Source: Alphaproteobacteria bacterium
GTDB lineage: Bacteria > Pseudomonadota > Alphaproteobacteria > Rs-D84
Direction: 5' to 3'
DNA: 64,000 bases
Assembly (NCBI GenBank): GCA_015062445.1
Contig: SUUQ01000001.1
Coordinates: forward strand, 1 to 64,000
The position numbers and the translations under genes are program-made. The notes beneath the pieces were generated by a model that worked only from the letters and a program-made list of their open reading frames with translations, was not told the DNA's origin and did no database searches. Every line of letters begins with the position of its first letter. Position 1 is the first letter of the stretch. Below, piece after piece: positions 55,107 through 62,648 of the stretch.

Positions 55107-55772
55107 TTAGAACCCTTTGGGTGTTTCCATTTTTACATTCGATATCTTTTTATCCAATGCAGAAACAACATCGTTTGTAATATCCAAGTTTTCTGCACCT
55201 GCACCCGTGCGGGCCATGCGACCATCAATCACCAACGACAGATTCTTTTTCGCAATTATTCCTTCGATAATTGGATCCAGATGTTTTGTCTGCAAATCAT
55301 TCAATGCACGTTGATATGACATTTCAATGCTTTGCGCACGTTCAGTCAAATCACGTTGCAGTTTTGTGACACGATTTTGATAATCTACGACACGACGTTG
55401 CAATGCTTCACGGGATAAAACATCCTGGGATTTTTCAATTTCTGCCTTTTCTTTTTCCAGAATCTTTTGTTCCTGTTCCAGTTCGCTGCGCAATTCGTTT
55501 TCGTATTTTTCCTTTTGTGAACGCAAATCTTTTAATGCCGCTGCATCAGACTGAATCGCATCCATGCGAATCACAGCAATACGCAAATCCGCACCATTGG
55601 CCGCATCTGTGGATACAGTTTCCAATGCTTCGGCAACTGTTGCGCCAGAATTCGTATTTAATGCAGACACAGCCCACAATCCCAATGCCGCAACCGCAAT
55701 CACAGCAACTGCAATAATGCCAGTTTTTTTATAGTTTTTTACAGCTGATGATTCATTTGTTTTTTTTACCAT
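55107..55772 (-). CDS. OmpH/Skp-like protein with N-terminal membrane anchor
   Basis: 221 residues. A hydrophobic segment (IIAVAVIAVAALGLWAVSAL, ~19-38) has no good cleavage site and is followed by ~35 Ala/Thr/Ser-rich residues, then the OmpH/Skp fold: a long pair of helices (ALKDLRSQKEKYENELRSEL to LTERAQSIEMSYQRALNDL, ~80-160) and a C-terminal beta part (LSLVIDGRMA, ~175). Skp is a soluble periplasmic trimer that carries outer-membrane proteins. Here the anchor would tether it to the inner membrane. Close to bam/lpt genes by theme, not by operon. Confidence 0.75.
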   Translation of the reverse strand: MVKKTNESSAVKNYKKTGIIAVAVIAVAALGLWAVSALNTNSGATVAEALETVSTDAANGADLRIAVIRMDAIQSDAAALKDLRSQKEKYENELRSELEQEQKILEKEKAEIEKSQDVLSREALQRRVVDYQNRVTKLQRDLTERAQSIEMSYQRALNDLQTKHLDPIIEGIIAKKNLSLVIDGRMARTGAGAENLDITNDVVSALDKKISNVKMETPKGF

Positions 55773-55857
55773 TTTTCCATCCTTTGTTTATTTGTTATGC
55801 GTAAATAATAGCAATATTTTTTGGAAAGTAAAACAGAAAGTTGTCAGATGCAACATA

Positions 55858-55888
55858 ACAAAAAACCCGCCATTTGGCGGGATTTTTT
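55858..55888 (-). terminator. terminator of the TPR gene
   Basis: On the minus strand a CCCGCCAAATGGCGGG stem followed by a T-run, right at the stop codon. Confidence 0.8.
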
Positions 55889-56931
55889 TACTGTTGTCCA
55901 GATTCCTGGGGGGCCGCTGTTGCGTCTGCGGTTTCTGATTTCGATAATTCGTTTATCAGATTTGTTAAACGCTGGGCGGTTTCTGCGTCGTTTAATGCAA
56001 CCGCAATCGTGTATGACGATTCCAGGTCTGTACGGGCCGCAGCAATATTTCCCAACTGCAGATTTAATGCAGCAGATTTTTCAAAATACCCCATTGCATT
56101 GTTGGATAACATTTCACGTTCTTCCATGGTGGTGGCACCTTGAATCTGTTCAGAGATTACACGAATCGCAGATGAATAATCTTCAATCGCCTTGGCATAG
56201 TCTTGGGTGGCAGTATATGCCTCGGCACGTTCTGCGTAAACAGATGGATTTACAACGCCTTCGGGACGGGCCAATGAATTTGTATAGTCTGCAATCGCAC
56301 CCTGCCAATTCTTGAGCCACAAGTTCAACTGACCACGTTTGGCATACAAATCACGCATCTGCAAAATCGAACTGGGGTTCGATGTGTTCGCAGCCAATGC
56401 ATTGTTTATGTCGTTCATGGCCGCAGTATAATCTTCCAGACGGGTGTTCAGTAATGAACGGTCATAGTATGCAACTGCGTTTGATGGATCCTTGGCCAGG
56501 GCAGCATTAAAGTCAGCCAGCGCATCACGATAATTGCCAGACTGCATGTGCGCTTCGCCACGCAAAATGTATGTATCAACAGATGCAGCACCTGCATCAA
56601 TCGCCGCAGTCAAATCAACAATCGCATCGTCAATGTTGCCCGCAACCAATTTTGATTTTCCACTGTCATAATAATCGCCGGCCTGCAGTAAAACTTCTTC
56701 GGTGATTTCAACATTATTTGCACCAGTCTGCATATTGTGCGACCGCCCCAAAATATAAAACGTTGCCGCAATAAAGAACAATATTATAAACCAATATACA
56801 TATATTGATATTGACCACGGATTAAAACATGGTTTTGATTTGTTGGTCTTTACTGTTGGTTTGGACGCAACAGGACGTACCTTGGCACGGGCCTTGGTGC
56901 TGACAGATTTCTTTGCAGGTGTTTTTTTCAT
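55888..56931 (-). CDS. TPR-repeat membrane protein
   Basis: 347 residues. A Lys/Ala-rich, disordered N-terminus (KKTPAKKSVSTKARAKVRPV) precedes one membrane helix (about 43-65, SIYVYWFIILFFIAATFYIL). Then come some five to six TPR units (EEVLLQAGDYYDSGKSKLVA, AAIDAGAASVDTYILRGEAH, ALAKDPSNAVAYYDRSLLNT and so on) through residue ~310, and an Ala/Thr/Glu tail. It looks like a periplasmic TPR scaffold anchored in the inner membrane. The partner is unknown. Confidence 0.75.
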   Translation of the reverse strand: MKKTPAKKSVSTKARAKVRPVASKPTVKTNKSKPCFNPWSISIYVYWFIILFFIAATFYILGRSHNMQTGANNVEITEEVLLQAGDYYDSGKSKLVAGNIDDAIVDLTAAIDAGAASVDTYILRGEAHMQSGNYRDALADFNAALAKDPSNAVAYYDRSLLNTRLEDYTAAMNDINNALAANTSNPSSILQMRDLYAKRGQLNLWLKNWQGAIADYTNSLARPEGVVNPSVYAERAEAYTATQDYAKAIEDYSSAIRVISEQIQGATTMEEREMLSNNAMGYFEKSAALNLQLGNIAAARTDLESSYTIAVALNDAETAQRLTNLINELSKSETADATAAPQESGQQ

Positions 56932-56965
56932 GTAAAGCTCCCTTCCTTTTTGTGTTAATAAAATA

Positions 56966-57664
56966 TTAAAAAGTTTTTAGCAACTCGTCAATTGTTTTCT
57001 GTGGAATTTGTTGAATTTTTCCAACTGGTAAATTTCCTAGTTTGATTTTACCGTATGATACACGATGCAATTTACGTACAGGACACCCAACAGAACGCAA
57101 TACTATACGGATTTCATTCTTTTTACCTTCTGTAACACGAACCAATAACTGATTGCCACCAATCTTGATTATTTCCATCGGCGCATAATGAACACCATCA
57201 ACCGTTATCCCAGAACGGGCCGCATCCAATCCAGAATAATCATTGCCATTGACCGTGGCAACATAAGTGCGGATAATCCCAGATGACGGCAATGTCATTT
57301 TACGGGCCAGGTCACCATTATTGGTCAACAACAATAATCCAGTGGTCTTGTAATCCAGACGACCAATGTATTTCAAACCACGCAGATGCTGGGGCAAACA
57401 ATCATATATCGTCTTGCGACCATGGGTATCACGGGTTGTCGTCATGGTATTGATAGGTTTATGAAACGCATATACAACTGTGTCCGGCTGGGGCGAAACC
57501 ACACGACCGTCAACACAGACAACGTCTGATTCAGATACAAAATGCACAGGTGTATCAATCACAGTACCATTTACACTGACGTGACCTGTTCTGATTAATT
57601 CTTCGGCATGGCGACGGGATGCAATGCCGCTGTCTGCGATATACTTGCCAATTCTTACTGTCAT
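56966..57664 (-). CDS. rluB: RsuA/RluB-family pseudouridine synthase
   Basis: 232 residues. An S4 domain (IGKYIADSGIASRRHAEELI, ~5-55) is followed by the catalytic domain with the Asp of YIGRLDYKTTGLLLLTNNGD. LVRVTEGKKNEIRIVLRSVG and VRKLHRVSYGKIKLGNLPVG are the family's core blocks. This subfamily (RsuA, RluB, RluE, RluF) acts on rRNA; the position cannot be assigned by eye, but RluB is the most common alphaproteobacterial member. Its start overlaps the stop of rsmE by 4 nt. Confidence 0.85.
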   Translation of the reverse strand: MTVRIGKYIADSGIASRRHAEELIRTGHVSVNGTVIDTPVHFVSESDVVCVDGRVVSPQPDTVVYAFHKPINTMTTTRDTHGRKTIYDCLPQHLRGLKYIGRLDYKTTGLLLLTNNGDLARKMTLPSSGIIRTYVATVNGNDYSGLDAARSGITVDGVHYAPMEIIKIGGNQLLVRVTEGKKNEIRIVLRSVGCPVRKLHRVSYGKIKLGNLPVGKIQQIPQKTIDELLKTF

Positions 57665-58323
57665 TTGTTCACCATTATTCGGGTTATGGCAACAACGGCG
57701 GCAACTTCGGCACGCAATATCGTTTTGCCTAATGAAAATCCAATCGCACCAGATGCATCCAGGGATGCAAATTCCGATTCTGAAAAACCACCTTCGGGAC
57801 CAATTAAAATTGTTTCTGTGCCAGACGGCAAATCTGATGCGGTATATCCATGTGCGGCACGCTCGTCCGCAAATACAATGTTCGACATGTCCAATTCATC
57901 AAAATTAACCGGTGGCAAAATCTGTGGGACTGTGTTGCGATTTGATTGCTGGGCCGCCTCGATAACAATTTTACGCATGCGTTCCCAATTTATATGGTGT
58001 ATGTTCGTCCGCTGGGTTATCACAGGTATAAATCGGGCAACCCCCATCTGGGTCGCCATATTCAACAAATCATCCGTTCGTTTAATCGGTGCAAACATTA
58101 ATGTTATACCATTTGATGGGTCGGGATGCGATGTCTGTTCCCCAATAACCAGCCCTGCGCCCTGCCCCGACAATGTCGCAGTATATTCATTGCCATCACC
58201 AAAGACCAGACAATGGTCTGTGCGCATAACATGGGTCAGATAGTGTAAAATATCCTTTGATACCGACACAGTCGTGCCAGGCACAATCGTTTCGCCAATA
58301 TAAATTCGTGGAATATTTTTCAT
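57661..58323 (-). CDS. rsmE: 16S rRNA (uracil-1498-N3)-methyltransferase
   Basis: 220 residues. An N-terminal PUA-like domain (YLTHVMRTDHCLVFGDGNEY) precedes a SPOUT-fold methyltransferase with ETILIGPEGGFSESEFASLD and the C-terminal knot FSLGKTILRAEVAAVVA. It methylates U1498 of 16S rRNA. It is the first gene of a two-gene unit with the pseudouridine synthase. Confidence 0.95.
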   Translation of the reverse strand: MKNIPRIYIGETIVPGTTVSVSKDILHYLTHVMRTDHCLVFGDGNEYTATLSGQGAGLVIGEQTSHPDPSNGITLMFAPIKRTDDLLNMATQMGVARFIPVITQRTNIHHINWERMRKIVIEAAQQSNRNTVPQILPPVNFDELDMSNIVFADERAAHGYTASDLPSGTETILIGPEGGFSESEFASLDASGAIGFSLGKTILRAEVAAVVAITRIMVNK

Positions 58324-58360
58324 ATTTTTCTAATTCCGTATTTTTTAATGTTTGTTTTTC

Positions 58361-58369
58361 TGATATAAT
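58361..58369 (+). promoter_or_regulatory. extended -10 of the virD4 gene, near-leaderless
   Basis: TGATATAAT (58361-58369), 9 nt before the ATG at 58379, with no Shine-Dalgarno sequence and no clear -35. Confidence 0.5.
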
Positions 58370-58378
58370 ATAAACACT

Positions 58379-60631
58379 ATGGCAGCAAAATTCAACTTTT
58401 TATCGGCGTCAGGCAAAGGAAAAGGACTGAACATTTTCCGGTCGTCTGCATACAAAGAGCACGAGCAAACGCCACTGGCGCGTGAGTTTTGGTCAATACG
58501 GTGGGCAATTATTGTTTGGCTGGTTGCGGCACTGATGGTTGCGGCGGCGTTCCCAGTTGAACATATTTGGCGGTACGGATGGTCGCCGGCAACAAAACAC
58601 TGGATTGGAATTTACTGGTATAACTTTATCAGCAGTTTTGGAATTTCTGTGCTGGCAGAATTACCATTATGGGCCGTTCGATGTGTCATGCGACCAGATA
58701 TACCATGTATAACACCACTGTTGCCGATTATCGGATACTATTTCCTGTCGGACGCAACAATGACAGACGAATTTAACCCACACAGCAAAGATAAATTCGA
58801 TGAAAAAACTTCGCGCAAGGCAACCGCTGATGATATTAAAAAAATGTCACAAGACCATAAAAATAAAGAGGGGTTGTTCAAGGGATTTATGATGGTGCTG
58901 GGATTCTTTAAGGGGAAACCGCTGATGTTCGACGAATGTCTGTCGGCACTGTGTGTTGCGCCCCCCGGGACCGGTAAAACCAAAGGGATTGTTGAACCAA
59001 CCATATTGGAATGCGATAACGTTTCAATGATTATCAATGACCCAAAACCCGAATTAAAACAAACAACATCTGGTTATCGGGCAACAGTTGGACCGGTGTT
59101 CATCATGAACTGGGCGGGACAAGACGACCCAGCACGCGGAATTTACTATCCATCATGGAACCCACTGTCGCCGGGACACGTGCCATTCAATCCAGAAGAA
59201 CGTGATTTGTATGTCGATTCAATTGCAAATACGCTGATTCCAGACCGTTCCAGTTCGTCTGCCGACCCACACTGGACAATCACAGGACGGGCGGCACTGA
59301 CCGGTTATATCCAATTCATTATTTCCAAGGTTGAACGGGCCAAGGCAGATGACTATTTCTATGCCAGAATGGTTAATGGCACATTTAATGCAGAAGATGC
59401 AGCTGTGCTGGGGGATTATTATCTGTCAATGTCATCAGATCCAAATGCGTATGCAGCACACGCATTGCTGCAACGTGGCGAATTGAATGCAACAAACTAT
59501 GTCCATGTCGGAACATGGGAAAATATACCAGACGCATGGCGCGGCCGCGAGGCATCGTTTTCAATGATTCTGGACTGGCTGAACGCATCGCAAATTGCAA
59601 TTGCCGAAGATATTGAAAATCGCCGCAGACAGGGCGACCAGATGGTTATGATGGCAGACCCCGCCAAAGACATGTTTATGCGGGCCGTTGACGAGGCACG
59701 CAGATATGCATATTCACACCGTGCCGTCCAGGAATTAACCCAATTGGCCAGCACACCAGACAAAGAACGCGGGTCTATTATGTCAACGGCACAATCCGGG
59801 TTAAATATTTTCCGAAATGCCGCTGTGCGCAACCGTACCAGCCATTCGGATTTTCACTTTTCAGACCTGCGCGGTATGGTTGACCCACGTGATGGCAAGG
59901 TTAAGCCAGTATCAGTATACCTGTCAATCAATATGGTCGATGCCCAGGCACTGAACCCGATTACAGCAATATTTATCGAACTGATGTCAAACTTCTTGTT
60001 GGCAAATAAACCAGGCGATACACATCGTGGGCAAAAACTGGGGCCATATCCGGTACTGTTTGCGATTGACGAAATGCCAAAAATGCAAAAACTGCAGGCA
60101 ATTATTCAGGGGCCAGATTTAGGACGTGGTCAGAAGATTTCATATCTGATTATCGGACAAGACCTGCACCAAATCGCAGAAAAATATGGCCAGGACGCCG
60201 CCGCAACCATCATATCAACAACCGCCGCAAAAATCGTTATGCGACAAAATGACCCGGATACTGCAGATAATTTCTCGAAAATGATGGGTTATAAAATGAA
60301 AAAGAAAACCGTCAAAGGACCAGATGGTAAAGATACAGAGGAAACAACCGAGGAACTGCTGTATACAAAAATGGATATTATGAAGCTGGATCCTGAAAAA
60401 CACCTGATCATCGTCCAGGGGCACTATAACAGACCAATCGAGGCAGACCAGGAACGTTGGTATAAAAATTCAACTGCAATGCAGAAAAAACTGTATGCCA
60501 AGGTACAAATGGGCGAGGCATCACCATTGCCAGAATTTTTAATACCATCACACCACAAGGCATTGGGATATTCGGGTACACCACGGGTGTATGACCCAAA
60601 AACCAAGGAAATCAAAGAACTGGTGTCATAA
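58379..60631 (+). CDS. VirD4/TraG-family type IV secretion coupling ATPase
   Basis: 750 residues. Two N-terminal membrane helices (~45-65 and ~85-105) and a further hydrophobic stretch (~115-130) precede a linker and the ATPase. Walker A is APPGTGKTKG (~200), followed by IINDPKPELKQTTSGYRATV. The IDEMPKMQKL Walker B (~565) and a Q-rich helix with LIIGQDLHQIAEKYGQD lie near the C-terminus. It is the T4SS coupling protein that brings DNA or protein substrates to the channel. No VirB gene, relaxase or mobilisation gene is nearby. It stands alone between rsmE and infC. Confidence 0.9.
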   Translation: MAAKFNFLSASGKGKGLNIFRSSAYKEHEQTPLAREFWSIRWAIIVWLVAALMVAAAFPVEHIWRYGWSPATKHWIGIYWYNFISSFGISVLAELPLWAVRCVMRPDIPCITPLLPIIGYYFLSDATMTDEFNPHSKDKFDEKTSRKATADDIKKMSQDHKNKEGLFKGFMMVLGFFKGKPLMFDECLSALCVAPPGTGKTKGIVEPTILECDNVSMIINDPKPELKQTTSGYRATVGPVFIMNWAGQDDPARGIYYPSWNPLSPGHVPFNPEERDLYVDSIANTLIPDRSSSSADPHWTITGRAALTGYIQFIISKVERAKADDYFYARMVNGTFNAEDAAVLGDYYLSMSSDPNAYAAHALLQRGELNATNYVHVGTWENIPDAWRGREASFSMILDWLNASQIAIAEDIENRRRQGDQMVMMADPAKDMFMRAVDEARRYAYSHRAVQELTQLASTPDKERGSIMSTAQSGLNIFRNAAVRNRTSHSDFHFSDLRGMVDPRDGKVKPVSVYLSINMVDAQALNPITAIFIELMSNFLLANKPGDTHRGQKLGPYPVLFAIDEMPKMQKLQAIIQGPDLGRGQKISYLIIGQDLHQIAEKYGQDAAATIISTTAAKIVMRQNDPDTADNFSKMMGYKMKKKTVKGPDGKDTEETTEELLYTKMDIMKLDPEKHLIIVQGHYNRPIEADQERWYKNSTAMQKKLYAKVQMGEASPLPEFLIPSHHKALGYSGTPRVYDPKTKEIKELVS

Positions 60632-60659
60632 AAAAACCGCCGGATGGCGGTTCTTTTTA
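60630..60659. terminator. bidirectional terminator
   Basis: AAAAACCGCCGGATGGCGGTT / CTTTTTAT hairpin between convergent virD4-type and infC genes. Confidence 0.85.
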
Positions 60660-61205
60660 TTTCGCAGGTGCGATTATTATCGATTTCGTACGTTCATCGG
60701 GCTTTGATTTTGATTCCAATGTGCCACGGTCGCCTAAAATCTGCATTATGCGGGCAAATAATTCAGGTACTGCATCTTTGCCACGGGCCAAAACTTTCTT
60801 GTTTCCCTTGGTCATGACAGATATTTTTACCTTGTTGCCTTCGCCCAAGAATTCTATCACTTTTTTCATCTTGATGTTCAGGTCGTTTTCTTCGATAAAC
60901 GGCTTGACCCAGACATCTTTCATCTCGATGCTTTTTTGCTTCTTTTTCGCTTCGGATGCACGTTTTTTCTGTTCATATTTGAACTTGCCATAATCCATTA
61001 TCTTGACAATTGGGGTCGCATTGTTGGCATTGATTTCAACCAAATCCATGCCGGCTTCTATCGCCATTTCCAGTGCCGCAGATGTCGGCATAATGCCCAG
61101 ATTTTCACCATCTGCACTGATTACTTGGACCGATTTTGCGAATATCCGATTGTTCATACGTGGACCGGTATCGCGGCGATTATCACGGTTGTTTACAGGT
61201 TTAAT
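60657..61205 (-). CDS. infC: translation initiation factor IF-3, with ATT start
   Basis: 182 residues with the start proposed here. The N-domain (VQVISADGENLGIMPTSAAL) and the C-domain (MKDVWVKPFIEENDLNIKMK, FLGEGNKVKISVM) are standard. The first ATG (61155-61157) would start inside the N-terminal domain and lose residues. The 16 codons before it continue in frame as KPVNNRDNRRDTGPRM, the usual basic leader of IF-3, and reach an ATT at 61203-61205 with AAGGAG 6 nt before it. infC of E. coli also starts at ATT, used for self-regulation by IF-3. Confidence 0.95.
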   Translation of the reverse strand: MKPVNNRDNRRDTGPRMNNRIFAKSVQVISADGENLGIMPTSAALEMAIEAGMDLVEINANNATPIVKIMDYGKFKYEQKKRASEAKKKQKSIEMKDVWVKPFIEENDLNIKMKKVIEFLGEGNKVKISVMTKGNKKVLARGKDAVPELFARIMQILGDRGTLESKSKPDERTKSIIIAPAK

Positions 61206-61244
61206 TTTATACTCCTTTATTAAACTGGTGTAAATTATTAACTA

Positions 61245-62036
61245 TTATTCGGCACTTTTCAAGATATTTTGAACATTTTGCAGTGCTGTCCACACATCTC
61301 GTTTGGCCGTGGGCTTTAACAACAGATAATTCGGATGATATATTGGCATCAATGTTGCGCCACAGGCCAGCTGAACCGGAATACCGTGCGACTTGCCCAA
61401 ATTTACCCCCGCCATCTGCGTTGCAGGCAATGTCCCCAATGTTAATATCACACATGGATTTAACAACTCAATCGCACGATCAACAAACGGACGTGCCAAA
61501 TCCAGTTCTGACTGGGACGGCGACCGCCCACCAGGGGTTCGCCAAAAAACCATCGGGATAATCGATACACATATACGTGATAAACCAATCGCAGCCAGCA
61601 TCTTGTCCATCAATTCACCCGCCGGCCCAGATAATATCGTGCCAGTCGCATCATCATCACTGCCAGGAATATCAGTTAAAATTAATAACCTGCCCTGGCC
61701 CACATGCGGCAAAACTGTGTTTGTCGCCCCAGAACGCAGCGGATGATTAAATTCCCCAATCATGCGATTCAATGTCGCCATGTCGGTCGGACGTGATGCC
61801 ATCGCACGCACAGTATCAATAGACATGCTCTGTGCCGGTGCAATCGGTGGCACAACAGGCGATGTGGCAACGGTCGGGGTCCTGGAAACCTCGGCAATAA
61901 TGGTGGCCGCAGTCGGCTGCGCCGGGGCCACAGGGGTGTCTGATACTGGACGGGGACGGGGCGCCGTTATCGGTGTATCAGACAATTCCCACACAATCCC
62001 CGCCAATTCTAAATCACGCAGTGTTCCAAATGACAT
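61245..62036 (-). CDS. uracil-DNA glycosylase-like protein (family 4/5 fold)
   Basis: 263 residues. A ~100-residue Pro/Ala/Thr-rich N-terminal tail leads to the UDG-superfamily fold: LILTDIPGSDDD in place of the GEAPG motif, SGPAGELMDKMLAAIGLSRI, PMVFWRTPGGRSPSQSELDL and the HPNYLLLKPTAKRDVWTAL motif. The four Fe-S cysteines of family-4 enzymes are not in their places: His replaces the first one in NHPLRSGATNTV. So the cluster, and perhaps activity, may be lost. Related alphaproteobacterial homologues also keep few Cys. It is 39 nt upstream of infC. Confidence 0.75.
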   Translation of the reverse strand: MSFGTLRDLELAGIVWELSDTPITAPRPRPVSDTPVAPAQPTAATIIAEVSRTPTVATSPVVPPIAPAQSMSIDTVRAMASRPTDMATLNRMIGEFNHPLRSGATNTVLPHVGQGRLLILTDIPGSDDDATGTILSGPAGELMDKMLAAIGLSRICVSIIPMVFWRTPGGRSPSQSELDLARPFVDRAIELLNPCVILTLGTLPATQMAGVNLGKSHGIPVQLACGATLMPIYHPNYLLLKPTAKRDVWTALQNVQNILKSAE

Positions 62037-62049
62037 TTTTTGTTTTTCC

Positions 62050-62078
62050 TTGATATTTCACATATTTTATTGTACAAT
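62050..62078 (+). promoter_or_regulatory. pal promoter
   Basis: TTGATA (62050-62055), 17-nt spacer, TACAAT (62073-62078). The start is near 62085, followed by a ~30-nt leader with AAGGGAG before the ATG at 62115. Confidence 0.7.
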
Positions 62079-62114
62079 ACAGCACGAGCAACAGAAACTC
62101 AAGGGAGTATTTTC

Positions 62115-62534
62115 ATGAAAATTAAAAACTTTGCTTTGTTGGCTGGTGTCGCAGGATTGCTGGCTGCATGTGGCGGTTCTTCTAAAATCGTAGAACCAGC
62201 CGATTTGAACGAACAACGTGTTTTCTTTGGTTTCAATTCATCTGAAATTTCCGAAGAAGCAAAAAACAACCTGTTGGGTCAGGCACTGTATATGAAAAAC
62301 CACGAAGATGTAAAAATCCAAATCGCAGGTAACTGTGACGAACGTGGTTCAACAGAATACAACTTGGCATTGGGTGCACGTCGTGCAAACGCAGCAAAAG
62401 AAGTGTTGGTAAACGACGGCATCTGTGCAAAACGTATCTCGACCATTTCATACGGTAAAGAACGTCCATTGGTTCAGGGCTCTGGCGAAGAAGTCTGGAA
62501 ATGGAACCGTAATGCCACAACAACAGTTAAATAA
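62115..62534 (+). CDS. pal: peptidoglycan-associated lipoprotein Pal
   Basis: 139 residues. The lipobox is LLAAC-GG, followed by a short linker and an OmpA-like domain (VKIQIAGNCDERGSTEYNLA, NDGICAKRISTISYGKERPL, then KWNRNATTTV). The peptidoglycan-binding Asp and Arg of GNCDERG and NRN are kept. It completes the Tol-Pal system linking outer membrane and cell wall; tolQRAB are not in this window. Codon use here has many TTG and GGT codons, unlike neighbours, as expected for a highly expressed gene. Confidence 0.92.
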   Translation: MKIKNFALLAGVAGLLAACGGSSKIVEPADLNEQRVFFGFNSSEISEEAKNNLLGQALYMKNHEDVKIQIAGNCDERGSTEYNLALGARRANAAKEVLVNDGICAKRISTISYGKERPLVQGSGEEVWKWNRNATTTVK

Positions 62535-62553
62535 TAATTGTTGAAAACATATC

Positions 62554-62588
62554 AAAAACACCGGCAATTGCCGGTGTTTTTTTGTTTT
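62554..62588 (+). terminator. pal terminator
   Basis: AACACCGGCAATTGCCGGTGTT stem followed by a T-run, 20 nt past the pal stop. Confidence 0.85.
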
Positions 62589-62610
62589 TTCCGTACATGA
62601 TAAATTTTTA

Positions 62611-62640
62611 TAAAAAATGCCGGCATTTGCCGGCAATTTT
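62611..62640 (-). terminator. parB terminator
   Basis: A GCCGGC-AAAT-GCCGGC stem followed by ATTTTTT on the minus strand, just past the parB stop at 62649. Confidence 0.7.
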
Positions 62641-62648
62641 GAACATTT

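Noticed and set aside
58379-60631. Integrative conjugative element
   Set aside because: Apart from the coupling ATPase there is no relaxase, integrase, attachment repeat or other transfer gene. Flanks are core genes (rsmE and infC).
61155-61157. ATG as the infC start
   Set aside because: It truncates the N-terminal IF-3 domain. The upstream ATT has a good AAGGAG and 16 in-frame codons of IF-3-like sequence.
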